In this document: one piece after another, positions 16,223-25,037 of the stretch
Numbering within the stretch: the first letter of the stretch is position 1
Layout of the letters: each line of letters starts with the position of its first letter
Assembly (NCBI GenBank): GCA_963778385.1
Contig: CAVZUA010000052.1
Location: forward strand, 1-64,000
Direction of reading: 5' to 3'
Length of the DNA stretch: 64,000 bases
Source of the DNA: DATARH01 sp963778385
GTDB lineage: Bacteria > Pseudomonadota > Alphaproteobacteria > ATCC43930 > CGMCC-115725
Program-made: the position numbers and the translations under genes
Notes under the pieces: generated by a model
Databases searched by the model: none
What the model was told of the DNA's origin: nothing
What the model saw: the letters and a program-made list of their open reading frames with translations, nothing else

Positions 16223-17209
16223 TCATTTGAAACGCGGCATCACTTCTTGGATGTAGAGCCGCAGCGATTCCATCACCTGCTCGTGGGAGAGCAGGCTGCC
16301 GGGGTTGATCTCGGCGGAGACGCCGGCGAGATGCGCCTTGTCGCGCAGTTCCATGAGCCGTTCGGTGACCATCTCGGGCGTGCCGACGATGCCCTTCTCG
16401 CGGCGCACGGTCTCGTAGTTCATCGGGCCGCGGATCAAATCGGCGCGATAGGTCGAGAAGCGCATCATCCCGGCCTCGGCCGTGGCGAGCGCCGCCTCGC
16501 GCGTCGCCGCGACATAGATCGGGACCTGCAGATAGGCGCGCGGCTCGCCGGGATGGCCCGCCGAGGCCCAAGCCTCGCGATAGGCCCGCGTGTGGTACGG
16601 CAACTCCGAAAGCGGCGTCGCCCGCACCGCCGAGAACAGCGGATAGCCCAGCGCGCCGATCGCGCCGTAGGTATCGTGCTGGCTCGCGGCGATGCGGATT
16701 TCCGGGTGCGGCTGCTGCACCGGACGCGGCACGAGCGTGAAATTCTCGAAGCTGTGCCAGCGCCCCTGATACGACGCCTCGGGCTCGGTCCAGGCTTTCT
16801 TGATGATCGCCAGGCTTTCCGCGAAGCGTTGCGGGCTTTCCTCGTAGGAGATGCCGTAGGCGTTGTAGGCCCGCGGGAAGGCGCTGCGGCCGACGCCGAA
16901 GATCAGCCGTCCGTTGCTGATCTGGTCGATCGTCGCAGTCTCTTCAGCCAGACGCAGCGGGTGGCCGAGCGGCAAGATCTGCACCGCCGTGCCGATCTTG
17001 ATGCGCTGCGTGCGCGCGGCGATCGCGGCCGCCACCGTCAGCGGCGCCGAGAGCAGCGAGCGCGTCGGGTTCATGTGGATTTCGGCGAGCCAGACGACAT
17101 CGAGCCCCCATTCCTCGGCCGCCGCGATCTGCGCGAAGGAATTGCGGAACGCCTCCTGCTGGGAGCCGGTCTGCGTCGTCAAAAACTCGTGGAAGATGCC
17201 GAATTCCAT
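16223..17209 (-). CDS. LLM class flavin-dependent oxidoreductase
   Basis: The 328-residue luciferase-like monooxygenase has a TIM barrel with landmarks MEFGIFHEFL, EEWGLDVVWLAEIHMNPTRS, AARTQRIKIGTAVQILPLGH, GRLIFGVGRSAFPRAYNAYG and a C-terminal SRLYIQEVMPRF-like end. Members use FMNH2 or F420. Substrate unknown. The start ATG 17209 has gatgaggccgcg upstream. It stands alone between the toxin-antitoxin pair and the large repeat protein. Confidence 0.88.
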   Translation of the reverse strand: MEFGIFHEFLTTQTGSQQEAFRNSFAQIAAAEEWGLDVVWLAEIHMNPTRSLLSAPLTVAAAIAARTQRIKIGTAVQILPLGHPLRLAEETATIDQISNGRLIFGVGRSAFPRAYNAYGISYEESPQRFAESLAIIKKAWTEPEASYQGRWHSFENFTLVPRPVQQPHPEIRIAASQHDTYGAIGALGYPLFSAVRATPLSELPYHTRAYREAWASAGHPGEPRAYLQVPIYVAATREAALATAEAGMMRFSTYRADLIRGPMNYETVRREKGIVGTPEMVTERLMELRDKAHLAGVSAEINPGSLLSHEQVMESLRLYIQEVMPRFK

Positions 17210-17269
17210 CGCGGCCTCATCAGGGCGGTCGCGCGGATGATAATCCAGCCGTCCCGGAAAGACAGGGCC

Positions 17270-19354
17270 TCAGGAGGTCATCGGGTTGAGGACACCGACG
17301 CCGATCACCTCGGTGCTGCTGCCGATACTGCCGAGCGGGCCGGCCGCGACGACGGCGTTGTTGCGGATGTCGTAATATTCGAGCGCGCCGGTCGAGTTCT
17401 GGCGCATCAGCATATCGGTTTCGTTGGCGTTGCCGGTGAAGTTGCTGAACCCGACGGGCTGCCAGTCGGTGCCGACAGCGCCGAGCGCGAAGCCGCCGGT
17501 GATTTGGTCGTGTCCGACATCGAAGATCTCGAAGTCGCCGTTGCCGGCCCGCATCAGCAGGTCGGTCTCGTTGGGGAGGGTGCTGAAATCGCCGACGCCG
17601 GCGATCTGCCAGTCGGTGCCGATACTCCCCGCGAAGCCGGCGCCGACCACCTGATTGTTGATGATGTTGTAGAATTGCAGATTGCCGTTGGCGCTGTCGC
17701 GCATGAGCATGTCGCTCTCATTGGCGTTGCCGGCGAAGCGGCCGAAACCCAGCACCTGCCATTCAAGACCGACAGCGCCCATGGCACTCGCGCCGACAAC
17801 CGTATTGTTACGAATATCATAGGCTTCGAAGTTTCCGGTATTAGTATTCCGCATGATCATGTCGGTCTCGCCGGGTGTGCCGCTGAACTGGCCAAACCCG
17901 CCGACCTGCCAGTCGAGCCCGACCGCGCCGAGCGCCGCGGTGCCCGTGACCGCATTGTTGCTGATGTCGTAGACCTCCAGATTGCCGTTGGTCGTATCAC
18001 GCAGCATCAGGTCGCTGGTGTCCGAGCCGTTGAAGCTCCCGAGCCCCGCGGCCTGGTAGTTCGATACGAGTTGAGTCAGCGCGACTGAATGCAGGATTTG
18101 GTTGTTGCCGATGTCGTAAATCTGGGTGTTCCCGCCGGTATTCTCGGTCAGCATGTCCGCCGTTGTCCCGCCCGGGACCGCGGATGACGATCCCGCCGGG
18201 ACCCATCCCAACACGTCCATGACCGCGAGATCGGTCTGCGACAGCGTGTTCGTCTCGCCCGGCGAGCCCGTGCCGAAGACATCGAGCTGGTTCCAATCGG
18301 CGGTATCACCACCGTTCACCTGGACCGCGCCATTCCTCCCAGGCGCGTATTCATTGTTGAACGACAGTCCGACAGCGGATGAGAGCCACTGTCCGCCGTT
18401 GTACGAGAAATACGCTGCCTGGCCGTCTCGGCCGTCCGTGTAGTCGCGGTTCCCCGATCCGTTGAAGCGGAACAGGTCCATCGTGCTCCACGTCGAATTT
18501 TGATCACCGAGGCCGCCGATGCGTCCCATGGCGCCTTCAGTGATCTCGTGTATCAGCGTGTTTGTAACGTCCTGTCCGTAGTTCCAGTTGTAAGAGGTAT
18601 TGAGGCTGACGTAGTCGTCGACCGAGGCGGTGGCGCTGCTGAGCCCGAGCAGGCGGGCATAGGCTTCCGGCAGCATCCAGTCGGCGCCGCCGGCCGGGTT
18701 GGGGTCCGTCAGCGGCAGCGACGCGGCGGCCGCCTGCCCGTAGCTACTGCTTCCATCATGCGCGACAAGCGCGGCCCTCAGCGCCGAATAGCTCACATCC
18801 TGGACGTAGAAGCTGTTGCTCGCCAAGCCGCCGTTATTGCCCTGGTTGCTGGCGGAGAAGCTGACGTTGAGCGTGATCGAATTGGTCCAGTTCGATGCCA
18901 GGATCTGCTCGGCGGCGATGATGCAGTTCTCGAACGCCTGACTGAAACCCGCGGTGATCGTGTTGTGGAAAACCAGCCCGCTGCCGCCGACGCTGACGGT
19001 AAATGACACCGACGCGTTGCCGCTCGCCGCGCCACTGCCGCCGTTGCCGGCCATGCTCGTGTCGAGGCCGCCACCGCCGTCATCGTCGTCGCCATCGATG
19101 AACCCGCTGAACGACGATGAGTCGTCTTGATCGCTGCCAGGCGTACCCGCTTCCGGGGCCGGCAGTGATCCACGCCCGTCCTGGGATCCACGCCCGTCCT
19201 GGCCGAAGGCGTCGGCGCGCGATATGGGTGAGGCGTCGTCCTCCGCCGCGACCACCGGCACGGTGGGATTGCCGCCGCCGGAATTGCTGTCTTCCGCTCC
19301 AGCGTCAGTCCAGGGGGGAAGCGGCGTCTCGGGCCAGCCGTTATTCAAGCTCAC
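17270..19354 (-). CDS. HExxE metalloprotease-like protein with six tandem C-terminal repeats
   Basis: The 694-residue protein has no signal peptide. The N-terminal ~110 residues are low-complexity (Gly/Asp/Ser). Residues ~115-395 form a protease-like domain with H269-E270-I-T-E273-G (HExxE zinc-site variant) and a downstream TDLAVMDVLGW. From ~405 to the end are six ~49-residue repeats of the pattern N-L/F-x-x-Y-D-I-x-N-N ... G-x-D/E-W-Q-x-x-G-x-G-x-F ... D-x-L/M-M-R, like FG-GAP/VCBS beta-propeller blades. The last is partial. Such proteins are usually exported by type I systems; none is adjacent. It is a likely adhesin or extracellular protease. Confidence 0.75.
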   Translation of the reverse strand: MSLNNGWPETPLPPWTDAGAEDSNSGGGNPTVPVVAAEDDASPISRADAFGQDGRGSQDGRGSLPAPEAGTPGSDQDDSSSFSGFIDGDDDDGGGGLDTSMAGNGGSGAASGNASVSFTVSVGGSGLVFHNTITAGFSQAFENCIIAAEQILASNWTNSITLNVSFSASNQGNNGGLASNSFYVQDVSYSALRAALVAHDGSSSYGQAAAASLPLTDPNPAGGADWMLPEAYARLLGLSSATASVDDYVSLNTSYNWNYGQDVTNTLIHEITEGAMGRIGGLGDQNSTWSTMDLFRFNGSGNRDYTDGRDGQAAYFSYNGGQWLSSAVGLSFNNEYAPGRNGAVQVNGGDTADWNQLDVFGTGSPGETNTLSQTDLAVMDVLGWVPAGSSSAVPGGTTADMLTENTGGNTQIYDIGNNQILHSVALTQLVSNYQAAGLGSFNGSDTSDLMLRDTTNGNLEVYDISNNAVTGTAALGAVGLDWQVGGFGQFSGTPGETDMIMRNTNTGNFEAYDIRNNTVVGASAMGAVGLEWQVLGFGRFAGNANESDMLMRDSANGNLQFYNIINNQVVGAGFAGSIGTDWQIAGVGDFSTLPNETDLLMRAGNGDFEIFDVGHDQITGGFALGAVGTDWQPVGFSNFTGNANETDMLMRQNSTGALEYYDIRNNAVVAAGPLGSIGSSTEVIGVGVLNPMTS
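17290..18140 (-). repeat. Six tandem ~147-bp coding repeats
   Basis: The DNA encoding the six propeller-like blades is a degenerate tandem repeat; the best-matching neighbours share GAVGLDWQVxGFG and xNETDxLMR. Unit length is 49-50 codons. Copies are diverged, so the array is not recent. Confidence 0.7.
19167..19202. repeat. Exact 18-bp tandem duplication
   Basis: gatccacgcccgtcctgg occurs twice back to back, encoding QDGRGS twice in the linker of the large protein. Identity at DNA level suggests a recent slip. Confidence 0.85.
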
Positions 19355-19490
19355 CCGTGATCATCTCCGGATTGATTCGCGTGGGTGACAACACCAACGT
19401 CACGAATTTCGTTCCTGGAACCGCGATTTAATCAAATCCCTATGGTGTGACTTTTTCTCTAATGCGGACCGGCAAACGGCCCGCCGGGCG

Positions 19491-19901
19491 TCACTTGCCG
19501 ACCGAACCTTCTTCGGTGAAGTATTCGGGTTTGAGCTCGATCGGGTTCCCGTGCGGCGTTGCATCGGCGGCGCGTTCCCAGGCGTCGCGGTAGCGGCTTT
19601 GGGTGTTGCGGTCGGCGACCCCCTTCTCGGCGACCAGCCGCTCCAGCGCGTTGAGCCAATGCCGGTAATACGTATCGCCGGTATCGGCATCCCCGGCGGC
19701 CTGTGCGCGCTTGATCTCGTCGGCGAGCGTCGCGGCCCATTCGGGCCAGGTGAAGAGTCCCTTCTGGTGCAGCGCCACCGCCATCGCAAAAGCCTGCGCC
19801 TCCCACGGTTCGCGGAATACCGGACCGTCCTCGCCCTGCGGCAAGCCTGGGACCTCTAAGGCGGCACGGGCGACCGCGTTGCGATCCACCGCGGCCCTCA
19901 C
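19491..19901 (-). CDS. Nitrile hydratase accessory protein
   Basis: The 136-residue protein starts at GTG 19901, which overlaps the TGA of the beta-subunit gene. The sequence FREPWEAQAFAMAVALHQKG, LFTWPEWAATLADEIKRAQA and YYRHWLNALERLVAEKGV is the signature of the nitrile hydratase activator family, which resembles the beta-subunit N-terminus and escorts cobalt into alpha. The order alpha-beta-accessory is the classic Co-type arrangement. No amidase lies nearby to use the amide product. Confidence 0.88.
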   Translation of the reverse strand: MRAAVDRNAVARAALEVPGLPQGEDGPVFREPWEAQAFAMAVALHQKGLFTWPEWAATLADEIKRAQAAGDADTGDTYYRHWLNALERLVAEKGVADRNTQSRYRDAWERAADATPHGNPIELKPEYFTEEGSVGK

Positions 19902-20560
19902 GCCGGCAGCAGGTAGGGCTCGAACGCCTCGATCGATACCTTGATCGACGGATCGGCTTCGTCGCCCCACAGCTCTTTTCCGGTAAACACCACCGTGTAG
20001 AGCCATTGCGGGCTTTCGTCGTGGACGTCGAGCGCCGCGGTGTCGGGATAGACGTGGCAGCCGCGGACCGCCTCGATCACGCCCTCCTTGTCGCGGGCGT
20101 AGCGCGGCAGGCGGGTATGCGTCGTCGGGTTGATGTTGGTCGTGCGCACCCGGTCGCCGGGCTTGAATTTGGCGGCGCTATTCGTCGGCCGTTCGAAATT
20201 GCCGCGGATCGGCGGCTTTTGCGCGTCGGCCGGCGTCATCGGATGGGGCAGGGGCGTCGCGGTGCGCAGCGAATGGCCCGCCGCCAGTTCGTCCTCGCCG
20301 ACGAGGCCGTGGGCAACGACCCGCTTTTCGAGGCCGAGAAACCAGCGCTGGTAATAGGACGACGAAAGGTAGGTAACCGGCGGCAGCCGTTCCAGCGAGG
20401 CGCGCCCGCCATCGATCGACCACAGCCCGGCGACGCCGACCGCGCGCTGCAGGGCGTGGACGCGGCCTTCCCACGCAGCGTGGAACACCGGCTCGTTGGG
20501 CTCCGGCACGACCGGTCCAAAGCCGTGCATCCCGCCCATGTCGTGGATCGTGTTGCTCAT
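19898..20560 (-). CDS. nthB: Nitrile hydratase subunit beta
   Basis: The 220-residue protein begins MSNTIHDMGGMHGFGPV, the strict beta-subunit start, then EPVFHAAWEGRVHALQRAVG, YLSSSYYQRWFLGLEKRVVA and the C-terminal SH3-like KFKPGDRVRTTNINPTTHTR, PRYARDKEGVIEAVRGCHVY, VFTGKELWGDEA. It forms the alpha-beta heterodimer that hydrates nitriles to amides in the cytoplasm. The start lies one base from the alpha stop and the stop overlaps the accessory gene, so all three are coupled. Confidence 0.95.
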   Translation of the reverse strand: MSNTIHDMGGMHGFGPVVPEPNEPVFHAAWEGRVHALQRAVGVAGLWSIDGGRASLERLPPVTYLSSSYYQRWFLGLEKRVVAHGLVGEDELAAGHSLRTATPLPHPMTPADAQKPPIRGNFERPTNSAAKFKPGDRVRTTNINPTTHTRLPRYARDKEGVIEAVRGCHVYPDTAALDVHDESPQWLYTVVFTGKELWGDEADPSIKVSIEAFEPYLLPA

Positions 20561-21169
20561 CTAAGCACCCTTGGCCTGCGGCACTCCCGTACCGATCATG
20601 CAGTCGCGAGTGACGATCTCGGCGAGTTGGTCCTCGCTCCAGTTCTCGGTGCAGGCCGGGCGCAGCGGCACGACGATAAACCGCGTCTCGGCGGTCGAGT
20701 CCCAGATGCGGATTTCGGTCTCGCCCGGCAGGCTGACGCCAAAATCGCCGAGCACGCCGCGCGGGTCGATCACCGCGCGCGAGCGGTAGGGCGCCGATTT
20801 GTACCAGACCGGCGGCAGCCCCAGCACCTCCCACGGATAGCACGAGCACAGCGTGCAGACGACAAGGTTGTGCGTCTGCGGCGTGTTCTCGACCGCGATC
20901 AGATGGCTGCCGACCGGGCTCACATGGCCGAGCGAATTCGCCGCCTCGGTCGCATCCTTGAGCAGCGCCGCCTTGAAGCCCGGATCGGCCCAGGCGCGCG
21001 CGACGATCCGCGCGCCGTTCTTCGGCCCGATCTTGGTCTCATAGCTCTCGACCAGCTGGTCGATCACCGCCGGGTCGATATAGCCCTTTTCGGTCAGAAT
21101 CGTCTCCAGCGCCCGCACCCGCAGCTGGATGTCGGACAGCTCGGAATGGTCATGGTCGTGCTCTGACAT
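20561..21169 (-). CDS. nthA: Nitrile hydratase subunit alpha, cobalt type
   Basis: The 202-residue catalytic subunit carries the metal claw VCTLCSC (Cys105, Cys108, Ser109, Cys110). Thr in the CTLCSC motif is the hallmark of cobalt enzymes, versus Ser in iron enzymes. Further landmarks are the His-rich start MSEHDHDHSELSD, ARAWADPGFKAALLKDATEA, PPVWYKSAPYRSRAVIDPRG, and WDSTAETRFIVVPLRPACTE. ATG 21169 is 84 bp from the divergent TauD gene, so the gap holds both promoters. Confidence 0.95.
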   Translation of the reverse strand: MSEHDHDHSELSDIQLRVRALETILTEKGYIDPAVIDQLVESYETKIGPKNGARIVARAWADPGFKAALLKDATEAANSLGHVSPVGSHLIAVENTPQTHNLVVCTLCSCYPWEVLGLPPVWYKSAPYRSRAVIDPRGVLGDFGVSLPGETEIRIWDSTAETRFIVVPLRPACTENWSEDQLAEIVTRDCMIGTGVPQAKGA

Positions 21170-21253
21170 GGCCGAACCTTTGCGCAGCACAGCGGAATGC
21201 CGCAAAATCGCACACCAACTTGGCGGCTTCAATGTTTGGGTGGGGAGGCAGGC

Positions 21254-22141
21254 ATGCCGGTAACGATCCGTCCGCTGCATCCGGTATTTGTCGGCGAGGT
21301 CGCGGGCATCGATTGCGCCAAGCCGTTGTCGCTCGACGAAGTCGCGGCGATCGAAGCCGGGATGGACCGCTGCGCGGTGCTGGTATTCCGCGACCAACAC
21401 CTCACCGACGAGCAGCAGATCGCCTTTACCCGGCATTTCGGCGAGCTGGAGGCGTACCGCACGCCGGGCCATGTCCGCCGCCGCGACGAGCAGCGTCTCG
21501 GCCAGGGCATCGCCGATTTCTCCAACCTCGACAAGACCGGCAACATCATGGCGGCCGACGACCGTGTCTGGTTCTTCAAACTCGCTGATCGGCTTTGGCA
21601 TTCCGACAGCTCGTTCCGCCCGGTCCCGGCGAAATATTCGCTGCTGTCGGGCCGGGTGATCCCTTCCTGGGGCGCCAACACCGAATTCGCCGACATGCGC
21701 GCTGCCTACGACGCGCTCGACGACCGCACCAAGACCGAAATCGAGCCGCTCGTCTGCCTCCATTCGCTGGCCTACTCGCGCGAAGCGATCGGCTTTACCG
21801 CGCTGAGCGAGGAGGAACGCGCCGCGTTCCGCCCGGTCCGCCAGTGTCTCGTCCGCGCGCACGCGGTAACCGGCCGCAAATCGCTGTTCCTCGCCGCGCA
21901 TGCGGGCGCCGTCGAAGGCTGGACCATCCCCGAATCCCGGATGTTTCTGCGCGACCTCATGGAGCACGCGACGCAGCGCGAGTTCGTCTATTCGCACGCG
22001 TGGCGCGTCGGCGACCTCGTGATGTGGGACAACCGCCAGACCATGCACCGCGCCCGCCGCTTCGACGACCGCAACGAGGTGCGCGACGTGCGCCGCACCA
22101 CCCTCGCCGGCGACGCCTCGACGATCGAGCAGGAGGCTTAG
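21254..22141 (+). CDS. TauD/TfdA family Fe(II)/2-oxoglutarate dioxygenase
   Basis: The 295-residue protein starts MPVTIRPLHPVFVGEVAGID after gggaggcagg. The iron triad is visible: His116-x-Asp118 (LWHSDSSF) and the distal His in RQTMHRARRFDD, whose Arg binds 2-oxoglutarate. Landmarks EFADMRAAYDALDD and GDLVMWDNRQTMH are TfdA-like. The substrate is unknown. It is divergent from the nitrile hydratase operon. A second, damaged relative lies at 60316-61162. Confidence 0.92.
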   Translation: MPVTIRPLHPVFVGEVAGIDCAKPLSLDEVAAIEAGMDRCAVLVFRDQHLTDEQQIAFTRHFGELEAYRTPGHVRRRDEQRLGQGIADFSNLDKTGNIMAADDRVWFFKLADRLWHSDSSFRPVPAKYSLLSGRVIPSWGANTEFADMRAAYDALDDRTKTEIEPLVCLHSLAYSREAIGFTALSEEERAAFRPVRQCLVRAHAVTGRKSLFLAAHAGAVEGWTIPESRMFLRDLMEHATQREFVYSHAWRVGDLVMWDNRQTMHRARRFDDRNEVRDVRRTTLAGDASTIEQEA

Positions 22142-22160
22142 CGTCTGAGCAATTTCCTGC

Positions 22161-22302
22161 GTCATTCCGGGGCATCGCGCAGCGATGAACCCGGAACCCA
22201 TGAACAGGGACCTCAAAAAGGGGGTTCCGACGCTGCAATCCTATCGAATAAGACCGTGTTCATGGGTTCTGGGTTCGCCCCTGCGGGCCGCCCCGGAATG
22301 AC
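22161..22302. repeat. Repeat family A copy 2 (inverted orientation)
   Basis: The copy is 142 bp, starting gtcattccggggcatcgc and ending ccgccccggaatgac. Compared with copies 1 and 4 the two half-types are swapped, so this copy is inverted. A partial family B arm (gcgtctcgaagggacgc, 22342-22362) follows. It fills the gap between tauD and dinB. Confidence 0.75.
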
Positions 22303-22383
22303 ACAAGTAATTTCCAGCCGGATTCCGAGGAACCGGCGAAGCCAGCGTCTCGAAGGGACGCGGCGCCGCTCTCCAAGCCCAAA

Positions 22384-22896
22384 TCACTCCACCATCCGCG
22401 GCACGATCAGGAACAGGTCGGTGTCCTCGGTCTTCTCCCCGGCCGCGGTGATCAGCGCGTGCGCCTGGCCGCGGTGATGCGTCTGGTGATTGAAGAAATG
22501 CGTCACCAGCAGCCGGTAGGGCGCACTCACCTCGCGCTGGGCCGCGCCGCTGAACCAGGTCATGTCCCGCGCCAGATACGCCTCGTCGACCCGCTGCGCC
22601 CAGCCCTCGATCCTGGCATCGGCGTCGACGCGCTTTGCACACAGCTCGCCATAATCGATGAGCATGCCGCCGCTTTCCTTGATCGGCGTCGGCGGCCGCT
22701 CCCAGCCGTCAAACCGGCTCATCCATTGCTGGTCGCCCCACAGAATGTGGACGAGGGTGTTGTGCAGCGAGCCCCAGAACGCGGCGCGGTCGCGCCGTCG
22801 CTCGGCATCGGAAAGCCGCGACGCGGCGGCGTACAGCCGCCGGTTCATCTCGCTGTTATAGGCCGCCATGGTGCGGACATAAGATGGGGTGATCAT
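22384..22896 (-). CDS. DinB family protein
   Basis: This is a 170-residue four-helix bundle of the DinB/YfiT-like superfamily: MITPSYVRTMAAYNSEMNRR, SLHNTLVHILWGDQQWMSRF and THFFNHQTHHRGQAHALIT, giving the three conserved metal-site His (in HNTLVHIL and NHQTHHRG). Members act as thiol S-transferases or are stress induced. The flanks hold family A repeats on both sides (22161-22302 and 22926-23067), so the gene sits between two copies. Confidence 0.85.
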   Translation of the reverse strand: MITPSYVRTMAAYNSEMNRRLYAAASRLSDAERRRDRAAFWGSLHNTLVHILWGDQQWMSRFDGWERPPTPIKESGGMLIDYGELCAKRVDADARIEGWAQRVDEAYLARDMTWFSGAAQREVSAPYRLLVTHFFNHQTHHRGQAHALITAAGEKTEDTDLFLIVPRMVE

Positions 22897-22925
22897 GGGG
22901 AAACTCCCTATCGCGATCTTTGGCT

Positions 22926-23067
22926 GTCATTCCGGGATCGCCGGAGGGCGAGACCCGGAACTCATGCGCACGGACTTCTGAAGGCTATTTCAAAGGCCGG
23001 AAACGCGCTTCCAGCGGTCCGTGTGCATGGGTTCCGGGTTCCTCGCTGCGCTCGGCCCCGGAATGAC
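22926..23067. repeat. Repeat family A copy 3
   Basis: The copy is 142 bp: gtcattccgggatcgcc at one end, cggccccggaatgac at the other, with inner arms gacccggaactcatgcgcac / gtgcatgggttccgggttc. It is the most diverged of the four copies. Confidence 0.7.
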
Positions 23068-23160
23068 ATCGTTTGGTTTGCCCGAAGGCGCGTCAGGCGG
23101 CAATCTTGATTCGGGTCAACCAAGGCGATGGCCCCGGGGCGACGCTAAAGGGAGATGACG

Positions 23161-23571
23161 ATGCCTGAAGGACAGCGACCGAAACCGCAGCCGACACCCG
23201 AGACGCAGCATTTCTGGGACGGCACCAAATCCGGCGAACTGCGCCTGCAGCGCTGCAACTCCTGCGCCAAGGTCTATTTCCCGCCTCGTCCGTTCTGCCC
23301 GGGTTGCGCGTCGCGCGAGGTCAGCGTCTTTGCCGCGAGCGGCAAGGGCCGGCTCTACAGCTATGTGATCCACCACCGTCCGGTGCCGGGCTTCACGCCG
23401 CCTTACGCGATCGCCGTCGTCGAACTCGACGAGGGGCCGCGGATGATGACCAACATCGTCGAGTGCCCGCAGACGCCCGAGGCGCTGGTGCTCGACATGC
23501 CGGTCGAGGTCGCTTTCGAGAAGCTCGACGACGACATCACGCTTCCCCTGTTTCGTCCGGCGAAAGCGTAG
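23161..23571 (+). CDS. DUF35 Zn-ribbon/OB-fold protein, thiolase partner
   Basis: The 136-residue protein has a zinc ribbon (LQRCNSCAKVYFPPRPFCPG with C-x2-C and C-x2-C of FCPGCAS) followed by an OB fold (GRLYSYVIHHRPVPGFTPPY, PYAIAVVELDEG). DUF35 proteins bind acyl-CoA and pair with SCP-x-type thiolases, as here. ATG 23161 is chosen because gggag lies eight bases upstream; ATG 23155 is too close to it. Confidence 0.9.
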   Translation: MPEGQRPKPQPTPETQHFWDGTKSGELRLQRCNSCAKVYFPPRPFCPGCASREVSVFAASGKGRLYSYVIHHRPVPGFTPPYAIAVVELDEGPRMMTNIVECPQTPEALVLDMPVEVAFEKLDDDITLPLFRPAKA

Positions 23572-23588
23572 CCGTTGGAACCGCCAAT

Positions 23589-23663
23589 GCCGGCCCCCTC
23601 CCTAACCCTCCCCCGTGACCACGGGGGAGGGAAGAGCGCGCCGCGCTCGGGTGGGGGCCGGCA
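23589..23663. repeat. Repeat family D copy 1 (G/C hairpin)
   Basis: tgccggcccc at one end and ggggccggca at the other enclose an inner hairpin ctcccccgtgaccacggggg ag. It lies between the DUF35 and thiolase genes and may reduce read-through. A second copy is at 60078-60160. Confidence 0.7.
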
Positions 23664-23720
23664 CCGATGCCGCTGCTTAGCGGCCCCGACCTTCTTCGTG
23701 AAAATTTCAGGATAGCCACC

Positions 23721-24869
23721 ATGCCAAAACGCAACGATGTCGCCATTGTCGGCGCCGCCGAGACCACCGAGCTGGGCCGCATCCCCGGCTTGTCGCAGAT
23801 CGGCCTGCATGCCGACGCCGCGCTCAACGCGATGCAGGACGCCGGCCTCACCCCGAAGGACATCGACGGCATCGCCACCGCCGGCGAAACGCCGACCACG
23901 ATCGCGCATTACCTCGGCATCACCCCGAAATGGGTTGACGGCACCGCGGTCGGCGGCTGCTCGTTTATGATCCATGTCCGCCACGCCGCGGCGGCGATCG
24001 AGGCAGGTCTGTGCAAGACCGTCCTCATCACCCATGGCGAAAGCGGCCGCTCCGGCGTCGCGCGCAGCCGGGCGGCGGTGTCGCCCGGCAGCCTGCAGGG
24101 CCAGTTCGAGCTGCCCTACGGCCCGATGGGCCCACCGACGCTCTTCACCATCCCGGTGCTGCGCTACATGAAGACCTACGGCATCACCGAGGAACAACTC
24201 GCGACGGTCGCGGTCGTACAGCGCGAATGGGCGGCGAAGAACCCGCGCGCCACGTTCCGCGATCCCGTGACGGTCGACGATGTGCTGGGCTCGCGGATGA
24301 TCGCCTATCCGTTCCGCCTGTTGATGTGCTGCCTGGTGACCGATGGCGGCGGCGCGCTGATCCTGGTCTCGGCCGACCGCGCCAAGGATTTCCCGCAAAA
24401 GCCGGTCTACCTGCTCGGCACCGGGGAGAGCGTCGAGACGCCGATGGTGTCGCAGATGGAGGATTTCACCTCGTCGCGCGCCTTCCGCGTCGCCGGCCCG
24501 ACCGCCTTCGAGGAAGCCGGCATCACGCACGGCGATGTCGACCACCTGATGATCTACGACGCCTTCGCGCATCTGCCGATCTACGGTCTCGAAGACCTCG
24601 GCTTCTGCAAAAAGGGCGAGGCGGCCGGCTTTATCGGCGAGCGCAACACCGCGCCGGGGGCCAAGCTGCCGCTCAACACCAATGGCGGCGGCCTCAGCTA
24701 TATGCACTCGGGCATGTACGGCATGTACGCGCTGCAGGAGAGCGTGCGCCAGATGCGCGGCATCGCCCCGGCGCAGGTGCCGGGCGCGAAAATCTCCGTC
24801 TGCCATGGCGTCGGCGGTATGTTCGCCGCCAGCGGCACGGTGATCATGACGAATGAGGCGGGGGCATAG
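23721..24869 (+). CDS. Thiolase family protein (SCP-x/acetyl-CoA acetyltransferase-like)
   Basis: The 382-residue protein has the thiolase fold: KRNDVAIVGAAETTELGRIP, GVxxAIA-type helices, nucleophile region VGGCSFMIHVRHAAAAIEAG, EAGITHGDVDHLMIYDAFAH, NTNGGGLSYMHSGMYGMYAL and a C-terminal CHGVGGMFAASGTVIM. With the DUF35 partner upstream this is the lipid/steroid-type arrangement, where the pair acts on acyl-CoA. The exact substrate cannot be read. Start ATG 23721 follows aggatagccacc. Confidence 0.9.
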   Translation: MPKRNDVAIVGAAETTELGRIPGLSQIGLHADAALNAMQDAGLTPKDIDGIATAGETPTTIAHYLGITPKWVDGTAVGGCSFMIHVRHAAAAIEAGLCKTVLITHGESGRSGVARSRAAVSPGSLQGQFELPYGPMGPPTLFTIPVLRYMKTYGITEEQLATVAVVQREWAAKNPRATFRDPVTVDDVLGSRMIAYPFRLLMCCLVTDGGGALILVSADRAKDFPQKPVYLLGTGESVETPMVSQMEDFTSSRAFRVAGPTAFEEAGITHGDVDHLMIYDAFAHLPIYGLEDLGFCKKGEAAGFIGERNTAPGAKLPLNTNGGGLSYMHSGMYGMYALQESVRQMRGIAPAQVPGAKISVCHGVGGMFAASGTVIMTNEAGA

Positions 24870-24884
24870 AAACGCTCGTATGGT

Positions 24885-24962
24885 GCTTCCCGGCGAAAGC
24901 CGGGACCCACGTTTCGGCCGTCCCTGGCGCCGAAAGGTGGACCCCGGCTTTCGCCGGGGAGC
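24885..24962. repeat. Repeat family C copy 1
   Basis: A 78-bp hairpin: gcttcccggcgaaagccggg pairs with ccccggctttcgccgggg agc. It lies between the thiolase and cupin genes. Confidence 0.75.
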
Positions 24963-25037
24963 GTCACAGCGGTGGTCACCTCGCGGCGCCATGACCGCTA
25001 TGATGCCCGCAGCCTCCAGCCAGGCGAAGGAGCAGCC

